A stretch of 54,882 bases of DNA from an uncultured Bacilli bacterium (GTDB taxonomy: Bacteria > Bacillota_I > Bacilli_A > RF39 > UBA660): positions 1 through 54,882 of the forward strand of contig CAKOHV010000011.1 of assembly GCA_934086145.1 (NCBI GenBank), given 5' to 3'. Made by a program: the position numbers and the translations under genes. The stretch's first letter is position 1. Every line of letters starts with the position of its first letter. Of this stretch, positions 26,156 to 35,599 are shown piece by piece. The notes under the pieces are model-generated. The model had not been told where the DNA came from and searched no databases. It was given only the letters and a program-made list of their open reading frames with translations.

Positions 26156-27979
26156 ATGGCAATTTCAGCTTTTAAACTTTTTTATGATGAGTTTATTTAT
26201 AAAAGGAATGTTATGGTTAATTATGTAAATATTGATTACAACATCAATAGGATAAGAGAATTAGCTTTTCAAATTAGAAATACTTATAGAGGTAATAAGG
26301 ATGAATATAATAAAATTTTGAATGATATTCATCTAAAGTTAAAAGAAGAATTAAAAGAAATAAATAAAGTTGAGCCTTATTTATTTGAAGTTTACTATGT
26401 TATTTATAAAAATAAAGTAACGATAGGAACTGATTCAGTCTTTGAAATGCCTTTTGTTATAGCAACTTCTTTTTATGAGGATTATCGCCTTGAACATGAG
26501 AATGAAGAAGAAACGCGAAGAAATTGGGTACCAAGATATAATTCTTTAGATAAGAAGATGATGAAAAATGATTATAAGAGGTTGGGCTTAAGTAATTATT
26601 TTTTAGCTCTGTTAAAAGAAAGACCAGGGAAGTATGTTTTTGCAATTGATGCAATAAATGAGTTAAATGCCATTAAGCCATTGTATAATGAATCAAAGAT
26701 AGCTTTTACAAGGCGAATTGAAGAAATATTAAAAAAATTTACCGGAGTTATGGAAAAATGTGAGCAAAAAGCGCAGAAAAGTATAGATTATGAAGTTATA
26801 ACAGAAGCTTTAGAGTTAGTTTTACGTAAAAAAGTTTCTTCTTGGGCTAATGTTTTACAAGAATATTATGAAGAATATTTTGCTGAATTATATGAAAAAA
26901 AGAAAAAAAGTAATTCAATTTTAAATGGTATTTTTATTGCAAATGATATATCTTTTAAGACTTTTGAAAGTATATGTACTGAATTAGTTTCCGAAAAACA
27001 AAGATTATTTAATGATTTTAAAAATGCAAAAGAATTAAACTTAGAAGTAGCTGATGATGCATATTGTGCGGATTTCCGTCGGAAGATGCTTAATGAATAT
27101 TTTGATGAACGAATAAAGGGTGAGGTTATCGATACGGATAATCCAGAAAAAATGGCGACTTATGTTTATCGCTTGGCGGCTTTTAGTGTTGATTTAGAAG
27201 ATCGCGTATTTAATCGTCTTTTATATGAAGCAAGTCATGCTAAGAGTTTAAAAAGAGGTAATGATGTTAAAAGTGCTATCATAAAAAAAATATATGATTT
27301 ATATAATCCTTGTTATATGTTATCTATTTATGAAACTAAGCGTCAAAAAGTGGAAGAAGTTATAAAAAGTCATGGAAGAGATTTTAGCTTAGCAGTTGAA
27401 AATAATTTGAAAAAATTAAATGAACAAAGTAAACAAGAATTTTCCTTGTTATCAGTTCATCAAATACGTAATAATTTAATTGAACGAAAAAAGAAGTTCT
27501 TAGTTGAACACTATATAGATGTAAAATCACAAGATATTTTGGATGATTATGATACAAGGGATTATGATTTAAGTGTTTTATGTCAAGATCTTGATTTAAA
27601 TGATATAACCAATGTTTATAATTTAACTAAATATAATATTAAGAATAATGATTTAGAGGAAAATTTAAAAGAAGATGCTTCCTTAAATAATCGTAAAGAT
27701 CGCTTATTACAAGAAGTCTTAGGTTTTTACGCCGAACAAGTATTAAAGATTGTTTATAAAGATAAAATTGATGATGAAGAACTTTATTGGTCTTTAGTTA
27801 AAGATATGGCTAAAAAGTATTTGGGTGATGAATATAAAGGCGATATGTTATTATGGAAGACTGTTAAAAAGAGTAGTGAAAATACGAATGAATATTGTAT
27901 GAAAAAAGAAGAGTTTCTAGGTCAAGGGCAATTTGGGAAGTTATTAAGATTTATTGAAACACCAAAGAAAAGAGGGTAA
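26156..27979 (+). CDS. Large unknown cytosolic protein, 607 aa
   Basis: This is a helical, highly charged protein without signal, membrane helix or a motif I know. It has long coiled-coil-like stretches (for example residues 240-300 and 400-460). The start is ATG 26156 behind AAGGGTGATTAA. A -10-like TATGAT lies about 30 bases upstream. The following 89-aa gene begins 4 bases after its stop and should be co-translated. Codon use is like that of its neighbours. No function is proposed. Confidence 0.55.
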   Translation: MAISAFKLFYDEFIYKRNVMVNYVNIDYNINRIRELAFQIRNTYRGNKDEYNKILNDIHLKLKEELKEINKVEPYLFEVYYVIYKNKVTIGTDSVFEMPFVIATSFYEDYRLEHENEEETRRNWVPRYNSLDKKMMKNDYKRLGLSNYFLALLKERPGKYVFAIDAINELNAIKPLYNESKIAFTRRIEEILKKFTGVMEKCEQKAQKSIDYEVITEALELVLRKKVSSWANVLQEYYEEYFAELYEKKKKSNSILNGIFIANDISFKTFESICTELVSEKQRLFNDFKNAKELNLEVADDAYCADFRRKMLNEYFDERIKGEVIDTDNPEKMATYVYRLAAFSVDLEDRVFNRLLYEASHAKSLKRGNDVKSAIIKKIYDLYNPCYMLSIYETKRQKVEEVIKSHGRDFSLAVENNLKKLNEQSKQEFSLLSVHQIRNNLIERKKKFLVEHYIDVKSQDILDDYDTRDYDLSVLCQDLDLNDITNVYNLTKYNIKNNDLEENLKEDASLNNRKDRLLQEVLGFYAEQVLKIVYKDKIDDEELYWSLVKDMAKKYLGDEYKGDMLLWKTVKKSSENTNEYCMKKEEFLGQGQFGKLLRFIETPKKRG

Positions 27980-27983
27980 GAAG

Positions 27984-28253
27984 ATGAAAGATGAACTAAT
28001 TGAAGAATATTCTAAACTTTCGATTACAGAAAAGAGAAATATCTTAATAAATGATATGGTAGAAACTATTGAAACAATTCAGAAGATTTGTGCTATGAAA
28101 AACGTTAAATATGATAAATTAAAAAGTAAAGATATTTTAATTAATAGAAATAAAATATATGAAGAAGAATTTTTGTATTTATTATATGTTTATAATATTT
28201 ATTTAAAAGAAGATTTAGGTTCATTACTATTGCAATTATTTGATGAAAAATAA
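27984..28253 (+). CDS. Small unknown cytosolic protein, 89 aa
   Basis: ATG 27984 follows GAGGGTAAG and sits 4 bases after the 607-aa gene. The product is helical and charged (MKDELIEEYSKLSITEKRNIL). It could be a partner subunit of the large protein upstream (inference from spacing only). A terminator follows at 28331. Confidence 0.55.
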   Translation: MKDELIEEYSKLSITEKRNILINDMVETIETIQKICAMKNVKYDKLKSKDILINRNKIYEEEFLYLLYVYNIYLKEDLGSLLLQLFDEK

Positions 28254-28330
28254 AAATTGATTTAAAAGTAGAAAAATTGTTTGAATATCCAAAATGATTA
28301 AGTTTAATTTAGGTAAATGAATTAATTATA

Positions 28331-28362
28331 AGAAACCTTAGGTGGTTTCTTTTTTTTTTTTA
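28331..28362 (+). terminator. Terminator closing the 26156-28253 unit
   Basis: AGAAACC-N6-GGTTTCT followed by a long T run. Confidence 0.85.
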
Positions 28363-28657
28363 AAGTGTGAAGCTTTGGTATCATAAATTTTTTTAGGTAG
28401 GATAGCTTGGTGGCGTTTTTAGGTGGCAAAAAATTATTTAATTGATACATGGTATGAAGAAAAATTAAAAAGTTTATTTTAATGATTATTTATTGTTGTT
28501 ATTAGGATAATTGGGGGAATTCTCAAAAATTGAGAGTTATAATTAGCAAATTCTCATTTTTGGAGAGTGACAAAAATGGGGAGATAAAGTACACTGGTAA
28601 CGGAACTTAGAGTTTAAAAAAATATTTAAAAAATGATTTTATGATTATATTTATACG
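28363..28657. other. Non-coding upstream region of the ABC exporter operon
   Basis: About 300 bases with no credible gene. It holds the two dyads at 28518-28569 and leads to the promoter dyad at 28658. Otherwise it is AT-rich with no visible RNA gene. Confidence 0.5.
28518..28569. promoter_or_regulatory. Two tandem operator-like dyads, 31 bp apart
   Basis: Box 1 is AATTCTCA-N5-TGAGAGTT (28518-28538). Box 2 is AATTCTCA-N5-GGAGAGTG (28549-28569). The starts are 31 bp apart, about three helical turns, so they face the same side. They lie 110-160 bases before the exporter promoter. This is the layout of a dimeric regulator's double site; which regulator binds is unknown. Confidence 0.5.
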
Positions 28658-28684
28658 ATAGCTTACTTAAAGCTATGATATAAT
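28658..28684 (+). promoter_or_regulatory. Promoter with overlapping dyad, ABC exporter operon
   Basis: ATAGCTT-ACTTA-AAGCTAT (28658-28676) ends on the TG of an extended -10, TGATATAAT (28676-28684). The dyad occupies the -35/spacer region, so a bound protein would block or position RNA polymerase. The first ATG is at 28720. Confidence 0.55.
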
Positions 28685-28719
28685 GAATTTAAGATTATAA
28701 GAAGTGTAGGGATGCTAAA

Positions 28720-29580
28720 ATGAAACAGTTTTTTCAAAAAAAGAAAAAATTCTTAATTGTATTAGGGTATTTTATATTTCTTTTATTAGTTAATGTATAC
28801 GTAAGGGGAAAATATGATGATATACAGCATAGAACTTCATCGCTAATTGTTTATGGTAAAGAAGATCATAGTGAGTTGTTTAACCAGACTAAAGGAGTTA
28901 CAGGTTATAGTCGATTATTATCTTTTTATGCGGGAGAAGATAATGACGTAATATATATGCCTAAAACTATAATTGATGCAAATGGTTTAAAATCGTATGC
29001 TGAAGAAATAGATAAGGCCAAATTGAGATGGGATAATCTTGAAGTTTATGAAAATAAAATAATTCTTGCTGCCAAAGCGACAGATTGTAATGTGAAATTA
29101 ACGAAAGATGAAGTGGTAATTGAATTGTTTGATTTTTTGTATGATTCTCAGTATCTTCCTAATTTTATTAATAATGAAGCTATTTTTAAATATAATGATG
29201 AATTGATTCCTTTGAAAATAAAAAAAATTGTTAATCCTTCTCTATACCCATATATTTGTATTTCTGATGAGTTATATGATGAGTTAGAAAAAGAAGAACA
29301 AAACTATATATTTGATGTACAAACTGATAATTACAAAACATATGAAAAACTAAAAAATGATTGGGAAAAGCTAGAAGATAATAATTTTTTTTTGGTGACA
29401 GCTACTCAAATGAATTCGACAATTGAAATATCAAATAAAATTAGTACTTTAGGAGATTTAGTTGAATTTATTCAATTATTAAATGTTATATCTGTAGGAG
29501 TCTTAATTATACTTATTATTGTTTTTATAATAAATTTACTACAATCAAAATTTAATAAAGATGAAGAAAGTAAGGAGTAA
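28720..29580 (+). CDS. FtsX-like exporter subunit, short paralogue lacking C-terminal helices
   Basis: The 286-aa product has an N-terminal helix (about 12-28), an extracellular domain (about 30-240) and one C-terminal helix (about 248-270). Its outside domain matches that of the 374-aa protein at 31509 (shared TSSLI...KE, IIL/ILAF-A...A-T/S-D/S-C, YICISD-x-LY, NY-I/Y-D and KLKN-W--LEDN-FF blocks). The longer protein ends with more membrane helices, so this one lacks the usual FtsX core. It may be a regulatory or dimerising subunit, or a truncated permease. It is the first gene of a four-gene operon. Confidence 0.6.
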   Translation: MKQFFQKKKKFLIVLGYFIFLLLVNVYVRGKYDDIQHRTSSLIVYGKEDHSELFNQTKGVTGYSRLLSFYAGEDNDVIYMPKTIIDANGLKSYAEEIDKAKLRWDNLEVYENKIILAAKATDCNVKLTKDEVVIELFDFLYDSQYLPNFINNEAIFKYNDELIPLKIKKIVNPSLYPYICISDELYDELEKEEQNYIFDVQTDNYKTYEKLKNDWEKLEDNNFFLVTATQMNSTIEISNKISTLGDLVEFIQLLNVISVGVLIILIIVFIINLLQSKFNKDEESKE

Positions 29581-29582
29581 AT

Positions 29583-30266
29583 ATGGGAAAAGTAATAGAG
29601 TTAAAAAATTTAAAAAAAGATTATAAAATTAGAGATAAGAAACTTGAAGTTTTAAAAGGAATAAATTATTCTTTTGAAACAGGAAAACTTTATGCAATTA
29701 AAGGTCATAGTGGTAGTGGCAAAACAACGTTGATAAGGATATTAGGTTTAATGGATGTTGCCACATCTGGTGAATATTATATTTATGATAATAATACGCA
29801 AAATTTAAATGATAAAGAAGCTTCTTATTATCGTATGAAAAATATTGGTTTTATTTTTCAAAATTACAATCTAAATCTATATTTAAAAGCTTATGAAAAT
29901 ATTATTGTTCCAATGATAATAAATAAAGAAATATTATCAAAAAACAGAAAAAGTTTGGCAGAAGAGTTGTTGAGTGAAGTTGGATTAATTGAGCGAGAAG
30001 ATCATTTCCCTAAGGAGTTATCAGGTGGTGAACAACAACGTATTGCTATTGCTAGAGCCTTAGCTAATAATCCAAATATAATCATAGCTGATGAGCCAAC
30101 TGGGAACTTAGACAAAGCTAATGAAAAAATGATCTTTGAGTTACTTAAAAAATTAGTAAAAAAGGATAAATGTATTATTGTTGTTAGTCATAGTGATGAA
30201 ATTGTTCCATATGCTGATGTTAATTTACTACTAGAAGATGGCTTGTTAAAAGAGGTAAACAAATGA
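29583..30266 (+). CDS. ABC transporter ATPase, MacB/LolD type
   Basis: The 227-aa nucleotide-binding protein has Walker A GHSGSGKTT, a Q-loop FQNYNL, signature LSGGEQQRIAIARAL, Walker B IIIADEPTGNLD and the switch His in VVSHSD. This is the MacB/LolD/FtsE-type subfamily that drives FtsX-fold permeases (peptide export, antibiotic resistance or envelope tasks). It starts 3 bases after the short permease-like gene and overlaps the next gene by 4 bases. Confidence 0.93.
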   Translation: MGKVIELKNLKKDYKIRDKKLEVLKGINYSFETGKLYAIKGHSGSGKTTLIRILGLMDVATSGEYYIYDNNTQNLNDKEASYYRMKNIGFIFQNYNLNLYLKAYENIIVPMIINKEILSKNRKSLAEELLSEVGLIEREDHFPKELSGGEQQRIAIARALANNPNIIIADEPTGNLDKANEKMIFELLKKLVKKDKCIIVVSHSDEIVPYADVNLLLEDGLLKEVNK

Positions 30267-31507
30267 TAAAAGATTTTGTAAGTAATTCTTTAAGGGAACT
30301 TAAAAGAAATAAAAAAAATAAAATTTTAGTTTTAATATTTACTTTGTTATTTTTCTTACTTTTTGTTGATTTGATTATAGTAAAAAATTTTTATGAATAT
30401 TATGATTATGCTGTTGATAGAAATATTAATTTTCGCATTTTTAATGTTTTTTATCGAAATACGACTAAAAGTGAAGCAATCGCTGAACTAAGTAGTGTTG
30501 AACATGTTAGTGAAGTTTATGATAGCTTTTATGATTTGGCCATTTTAAATACTAATTTGACTGACAATGGAGCAAATGGTGTGATAGCTCTTATTTATGG
30601 AAGCAAAAATACGGCTCCTAAATCAATAAAAGGTAAAAATATTGATGAACTAGCAACGGGGGAGATTATTTGTCCATATGAATTCTATCCTGATTCTGAT
30701 TATGGTAATCCATTAAATATTGATGAAGATAAATTTTTAAAAGGTGATGAAATTTTAAGTAAAAAATTAGTTGGACAATATTATCATTTAACATCAGAAA
30801 TTGTGGATAATAAACTCGTTGAAAATAAAGAAAGCTTAACGAAAGAATTAAAAATAGTAGGTTTATATGATGAGTCTATTTTTCAAAATGGAATAAATGC
30901 TTGTTATGGAACTTTAAAAGATATTAAAGATATTGTTGATGAATCTACTTCATCTTTAAAAGAAGAAGGTGCTTATCCTTTGCATGTTGTTGTAGATATG
31001 GAAAAAAATGTCAATGATGTTTATAAAAAGATTCGTCAATTAGGAAAGTATGATATAAGCAGTAATACAGTTGCTTATATTGATAAAAGCTTTGTTAGTA
31101 TTTTATTCTCAGTAACTTTTATCTTTGCATTGGCAATCGTAATAACTATCTTACTTATATTAAAAAATTACATAAAGAAAAAAATAAAAAGTCAAGCCAA
31201 TGATTTAGGGATATTAAGAGCTTGTGGCTATACAAAAAAGCAAGTAATCGAGCAAGAAATTATTAAGAATGGAATAGTCTTAAGTTTTAGTTTTTTACTA
31301 AGTGTAACGTGTTTTTCCCTTATCTTTGTTATTTTAGAAGAAAAATTATTTAAAAATTTTAAATATATTGGTTTTAATATTAGTAATAATGGATTTATAT
31401 TATTAGGAGCTTTTATAATTGTTTTGGTTATTGCGGAGTTGATGAATTATTGTCTTGTTAAAAAGGAAATAGATAGCCAAATATCTGATATCTTAGTGGA
31501 GGAATAA
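30263..31507 (+). CDS. FtsX-like ABC permease, 414 aa
   Basis: An N-terminal helix (about 20-40) is followed by an extracellular domain of about 230 residues and three C-terminal helices (about 275-300, 330-355 and 370-395). The order and the LGILRACGYTKKQVI block between helices are typical of FtsX/MacB permeases. It overlaps the ATPase gene by 4 bases (ATGA) and is followed 2 bases later by a second permease-like gene. Confidence 0.82.
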   Translation: MIKDFVSNSLRELKRNKKNKILVLIFTLLFFLLFVDLIIVKNFYEYYDYAVDRNINFRIFNVFYRNTTKSEAIAELSSVEHVSEVYDSFYDLAILNTNLTDNGANGVIALIYGSKNTAPKSIKGKNIDELATGEIICPYEFYPDSDYGNPLNIDEDKFLKGDEILSKKLVGQYYHLTSEIVDNKLVENKESLTKELKIVGLYDESIFQNGINACYGTLKDIKDIVDESTSSLKEEGAYPLHVVVDMEKNVNDVYKKIRQLGKYDISSNTVAYIDKSFVSILFSVTFIFALAIVITILLILKNYIKKKIKSQANDLGILRACGYTKKQVIEQEIIKNGIVLSFSFLLSVTCFSLIFVILEEKLFKNFKYIGFNISNNGFILLGAFIIVLVIAELMNYCLVKKEIDSQISDILVEE

Positions 31508-31508
31508 A

Positions 31509-32633
31509 ATGATTTTATTAAAAGGTTTTTTAAGAAAGAAAAAAACGAGAATTTATAGTAAAATATTTATAATAATCTCTACTATCATCTTTTTATTGAA
31601 TGGTCTTAATAATTATATTGTTGCCGAAGCTGATAAAATGAATAAGGAAACAACTTCTTTAATTATGTTCTCTAAAGAAAATCGTGAGAATTTATTAAAA
31701 AAAGAAAAAATGGTAAAAGCTTATAAAAGAGCTTTAGGTTTTGATGTGGGTTTAGACAATGATATAATTTATAAGTCACAGGTTAGAGAAGATGGTTCTT
31801 CATATAAAATGACAGATGAAGATAACGAGGCGAAGCTATATTGGGATTCTTTACTATATGAAGATGTTATTTTAGCTTTCTCGGCAAGCTCTTGTAAAGT
31901 ATCTTTGGATGATAATGAAGTTATTCTTAATTTGAATCCTGATGATTATAATCCAGAATATTTAAGTAATTATTTAAATCAAGAAATTACTTTTAAATAT
32001 AAAAATCAAGAGATGACCTTGATAATTAAGAATATCTTAGATTCTTCTAAATTTAATTACATTTGTATTTCCGATAGTTTATATAATGGCTTAATATCTA
32101 AAGATGCAAATTATATTTATGATATTGAAGCAACAAATTATAAAAGTCAGCAAAAATTAAAGAATAAATGGGCTGATTTAGAAGATAATGATTTTTTTAA
32201 ACTTGATCTTACTACTTATCAAAACAGTGAGGAAGCAGCAAATAGAAGTGACTTATTAGATAATATGGTTGTGATGCTTGAAATCGCTAATATTGTTTCA
32301 TTGATTGTTTTTCTTATTGTCTTATTATTTGTTTCTAAAGATTTGGTATCGGATGAAGAAAACAATATGTTATTATTAAAGCAAGTTGGGTATAATATGA
32401 CGCAAAATATATTAAATTCATTGAAGAATGTGTTTGTTTTAGATTTTCTTTCAGTAATGAGTTCTTCAATAATATATATTTTGTTGATTGGTGTATTAAA
32501 GCTAATATTTAAAATTTCTTTAACGTTTTTGAGTTGGACGTTTATTACGTTATATTTTTCTTTTATCTTTATTATTGAAAGTCTTTTTTTAATAGGTACT
32601 TTGAAAAATCTTAAAAGTTCAACGCGAAAATAA
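31509..32633 (+). CDS. FtsX-like ABC permease, 374 aa
   Basis: An N-terminal helix (about 17-37) and an extracellular domain similar to the 28720 product are followed by helices near 255-275, 300-325 and 335-365. The NMLLLKQVGYNMTQNIL segment is the cytosolic FtsX loop. GGAGGAATA precedes the ATG. With the 414-aa permease it could form a heterodimer served by the single ATPase; the short 286-aa paralogue would be an extra subunit (inference). Confidence 0.75.
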   Translation: MILLKGFLRKKKTRIYSKIFIIISTIIFLLNGLNNYIVAEADKMNKETTSLIMFSKENRENLLKKEKMVKAYKRALGFDVGLDNDIIYKSQVREDGSSYKMTDEDNEAKLYWDSLLYEDVILAFSASSCKVSLDDNEVILNLNPDDYNPEYLSNYLNQEITFKYKNQEMTLIIKNILDSSKFNYICISDSLYNGLISKDANYIYDIEATNYKSQQKLKNKWADLEDNDFFKLDLTTYQNSEEAANRSDLLDNMVVMLEIANIVSLIVFLIVLLFVSKDLVSDEENNMLLLKQVGYNMTQNILNSLKNVFVLDFLSVMSSSIIYILLIGVLKLIFKISLTFLSWTFITLYFSFIFIIESLFLIGTLKNLKSSTRK

Positions 32634-32749
32634 TAAATTGGAATTCCTTAGGTTTTTTATGTTTTGGCTGTGGTATTTAGTTAAGAACCTTCAAAATTGT
32701 CTTAATAAAGTTGGTATTGTTTGAAGTAGAAGATGGCTGGTGGTAGTTT

Positions 32750-33853
32750 ATGAGTGATAATAAAAGAGGAAAATTTTTACAACAATTAAGGGTAGAAAAA
32801 AAGTTGACTCAAAAGGAAGTAGGGGATATTTTACATTATTCTGATAAGGCTGTATCTAATTGGGAAAAAGGAAAAACTTTACCTAATAATCCGGAAACTT
32901 TAATGAAATTAAGTGAATTATATGGTATAAGCTTAGAAGAATTACTGTATGGTGAACGAAAAAATAGTACTAATTCACAAAAAATTTCCAATAATATGGA
33001 AATAGTTTATCAAAATAACTATAAATCATTTAAAAAAGTTTTAAATTTAGTTTTCTTTTTGTCATTAATTATTATAATTATATCAATGCTTTTTATATAC
33101 TTTGTATTTATAAAGGGAAAAATTTTGTCATATACAATTCAAGGTGATAGTGAAAATTTTGTAATTGCTAAATCAACAATGTTGTTTACTGGGAAGATCA
33201 ATGTTCTTAATTTTAATAAAGTTATGGCCAAAAATGAGGAAAAGATAAATTATATTGAACTTTATTATCTTGATGATAAAAAAGAAAAAAAGATGATTTT
33301 TAAAGGCCCGAATGATGATTATTATATTGAAGAAATGCAAGGGTATGGAGAATATGATTTAGAAGAATTAAAAGACAATGATATTTTTGTTGATATAAGA
33401 TATGATAGTAGTGCCGATGAAACTATAAAATTAGTTAAAGAACAAAACTTTATAAATAATAATATTTTTGGAAGAAAAGCTAAAAAAATATCTGATGATA
33501 CAATACATAATGATGATTCAGCAACTGATGAATTTATTCAATTTTTAATTAAAGAAGGTTTTACCGAAGAAGGACAAGAATATGAAAAGCAAACGTCTAA
33601 ATTGCGATTTGTTTATAGCCCAGGTATGAATGAAATATATTTATATAATCGTTTAGATAAAGTTCATGAGAAAATAGAATTGTACTTGGATAAAGATAAA
33701 GATGCTTTCTTCTATGAATTATTTGATGAAACGAAAAATTCTTATTTTACAGAATTGTATTCATTAAATGATTTAAATATAGAAAAAATTAATATCCAAT
33801 TTATTACTGATAATATTGAATATTTACTTTATTTAAAAAACAATTTTAAGTGA
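32750..33853 (+). CDS. Membrane-anchored XRE-family regulator
   Basis: The 367-aa product has an N-terminal helix-turn-helix of the XRE/HTH_3 type (LRVEKKLTQKEVGDILHYSDKAVSNWEKG, about residues 13-41), one membrane helix (about 95-118) and an outside sensor domain. This plan suggests a one-component sensor that reports an external signal to DNA. It lies just after the exporter operon with its own GGTGG ribosome binding site, so it may control that operon through the dyads at 28518-28676 (inference). The sensor domain is not recognised. Confidence 0.78.
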   Translation: MSDNKRGKFLQQLRVEKKLTQKEVGDILHYSDKAVSNWEKGKTLPNNPETLMKLSELYGISLEELLYGERKNSTNSQKISNNMEIVYQNNYKSFKKVLNLVFFLSLIIIIISMLFIYFVFIKGKILSYTIQGDSENFVIAKSTMLFTGKINVLNFNKVMAKNEEKINYIELYYLDDKKEKKMIFKGPNDDYYIEEMQGYGEYDLEELKDNDIFVDIRYDSSADETIKLVKEQNFINNNIFGRKAKKISDDTIHNDDSATDEFIQFLIKEGFTEEGQEYEKQTSKLRFVYSPGMNEIYLYNRLDKVHEKIELYLDKDKDAFFYELFDETKNSYFTELYSLNDLNIEKINIQFITDNIEYLLYLKNNFK

Positions 33854-33985
33854 TTTAAAGGATACTGGTACGCTTAATGTTTTTCGATAAATTAAAAAGA
33901 ATAATATAAATACACTTTTAAGACCAATTGAGATAATTAGTGCTTTATTTAAAAAAATTGGAAGAAACTAATTTATCAATGATTG

Positions 33986-34010
33986 GTTTTTTTTGCAAAA
34001 AATGGTTAGT
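33986..34010. repeat. Left 25-bp target-site duplication of the IS
   Basis: G, eight T, then GCAAAAAATGGTTAGT. It is identical to 35605-35629. Its T run probably belonged to the terminator of the regulator gene before the IS inserted. Confidence 0.85.
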
Positions 34011-34016
34011 TGTGAC

Positions 34017-34120
34017 TAATTGGTAAAAATGTCTCATTAATTATGTTCTATTAATTAGTGAAAATGTCCTATAATTTAAAAATATATTTTTAGTCATTAA
34101 TTAGAGATTTTGTCTCATAG
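34017..34120 (+). repeat. Three iterated boxes at the left IS end
   Basis: Related boxes, TAATTnGTnAnAATGTCyyAT or TAATTAGAGATTTTGTCTCAT, lie at about 34017-34039, 34052-34074 and 34098-34120, all in the same orientation. They probably bind transposase. Confidence 0.65.
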
Positions 34121-34140
34121 TAAAACTAGTCGTAATTTGA

Positions 34141-35457
34141 CTAGTTTTTGTATGATTTTCTCCAAGGATGATTTGAAGGAGGAATATATTTTTTATGTTC
34201 TTTTATAGAAGAATTATCTTCTTTTTCCATAACAGTTTCTCTTTTTTCAATTTCTAGCATTATATAATATTTATTTTCAATTTTAGACCATAATTCAGCA
34301 TCATATGTAATAATTATAATACAAATAGTTTTAGAGGCAAAAGATACAGCTTCTCCGGTATTTGGATTTACTGGAATATAATATTTATTTTTATATTTTA
34401 TTGATGAAGCATTATCTATTAATCTTTCATATTTTTCAGATATTATTAAATTTAATTCTAAATCAGAATAATTGTTTTCCTTCATCACATTTTTATTTAT
34501 TTTATATGAAAATTTTGCATTCATTTTAGGAATAAATATATTATTTAAATATTCATTTGCTGAATCTATATCAGTTATTCTTTCATGCCTTAATTCAGCT
34601 ATTAATCTATTTTTAAATGTACCATTTTCACGTTCTACATTTGATTTGGATGTTGCTTTACTTGTTGTTACTAAACTTATGCCTAATTCATTACAAATAC
34701 TACCAAATTGTGTTGTATCAACTTTATTTTTGCCATTTGAAAATGAATTTCTATTGTCTGTTTTGATTTTAAGCGGAATACCATAATTAATGATTATATT
34801 ATATAAAAGAACAAAATAACCTCTTGTTATTTCTTCATATTCAAACCAACCAAATAAAACCTTTTTAGTGCCTTTATCAACGGCTAAATGAAGTGCTGAT
34901 GTTATTTCTCCAAACCACAACTTAAAACATGCATCCATTTGTATTTCTTGTCCAAATGCATATAAGTTACTTGATCTTCTTATATGTGCTTTTTCTGCTT
35001 CAATAATCCTGCTTTTATATAATTCTATTTTTTCTTGATTTTCAATTTTATTTTCTTTAATTGTTTTATTTATGTTTTCGTTATATAATTTTATTGTCTT
35101 TTTAGTTGAAAGGGGTGATATTATATCATCCTTTTTAAACGCTTTTAACATTACATCATATGATATATCATATTTTTCGCTTATTTCATCATAAAATGCA
35201 GTGAAATTGTAATCATAATATTCTTTTAAATATAAATTTTCTAATTCATTTATTGTCTTATTTGATTTCTTATTTTTGTTTTCTTTTCCTTTATTTTTAT
35301 GAATAAAACCATTTTTTCCTTCATCTTTATATTTATTAATTAAACGATTAATGTTTCTTCTTGATTGATTCAGTATATACATTGCTTCTTTTATAGTTAT
35401 TTTATTATTAATTATTCTTTCTATTGTAGTATACTTTAATTCTTCTTTTTCATTCAT
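34141..35457 (-). CDS. DDE transposase of the ISNCY/IS1202-like element
   Basis: The 438-aa product has an N-terminal helix-turn-helix (about 20-55) and an rve-type catalytic core. Likely acidic triad: D175 in EIQMDACF, D234 in IKTDNRNSF and E275 in NVERENGTFKNRL. The ALHLAVDKGTKKVLFGWFEYEEITRGYFVLL segment after the first Asp is typical of ISNCY-type transposases. GGAGGTGAC lies just before the ATG on the minus strand. The open frame is complete, so the element may be active. The coding start is about 40 bases from the nearest iterated box, suggesting autoregulation. Confidence 0.85.
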   Translation of the reverse strand: MNEKEELKYTTIERIINNKITIKEAMYILNQSRRNINRLINKYKDEGKNGFIHKNKGKENKNKKSNKTINELENLYLKEYYDYNFTAFYDEISEKYDISYDVMLKAFKKDDIISPLSTKKTIKLYNENINKTIKENKIENQEKIELYKSRIIEAEKAHIRRSSNLYAFGQEIQMDACFKLWFGEITSALHLAVDKGTKKVLFGWFEYEEITRGYFVLLYNIIINYGIPLKIKTDNRNSFSNGKNKVDTTQFGSICNELGISLVTTSKATSKSNVERENGTFKNRLIAELRHERITDIDSANEYLNNIFIPKMNAKFSYKINKNVMKENNYSDLELNLIISEKYERLIDNASSIKYKNKYYIPVNPNTGEAVSFASKTICIIIITYDAELWSKIENKYYIMLEIEKRETVMEKEDNSSIKEHKKYIPPSNHPWRKSYKN

Positions 35458-35494
35458 TTTGTCACCTCCAATCTATGTCAATGACATAAATTAG

Positions 35495-35599
35495 AATAAG
35501 ACAAAATTACTAATTATCAATAAAAAAATTAGTAAAAATGTCTATAGGACAAAATCACTAATTTTTATTTTTCAAAAATAAGACAAAATCTCTAATTAG
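35495..35599 (-). repeat. Three iterated boxes at the right IS end
   Basis: Reverse-oriented copies lie at about 35495-35516, 35543-35564 and 35577-35599. A further plus-oriented copy at about 35528-35548 forms a near-palindrome with the middle box around CTATAG. They lie directly upstream of the transposase start at 35457. Confidence 0.65.
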
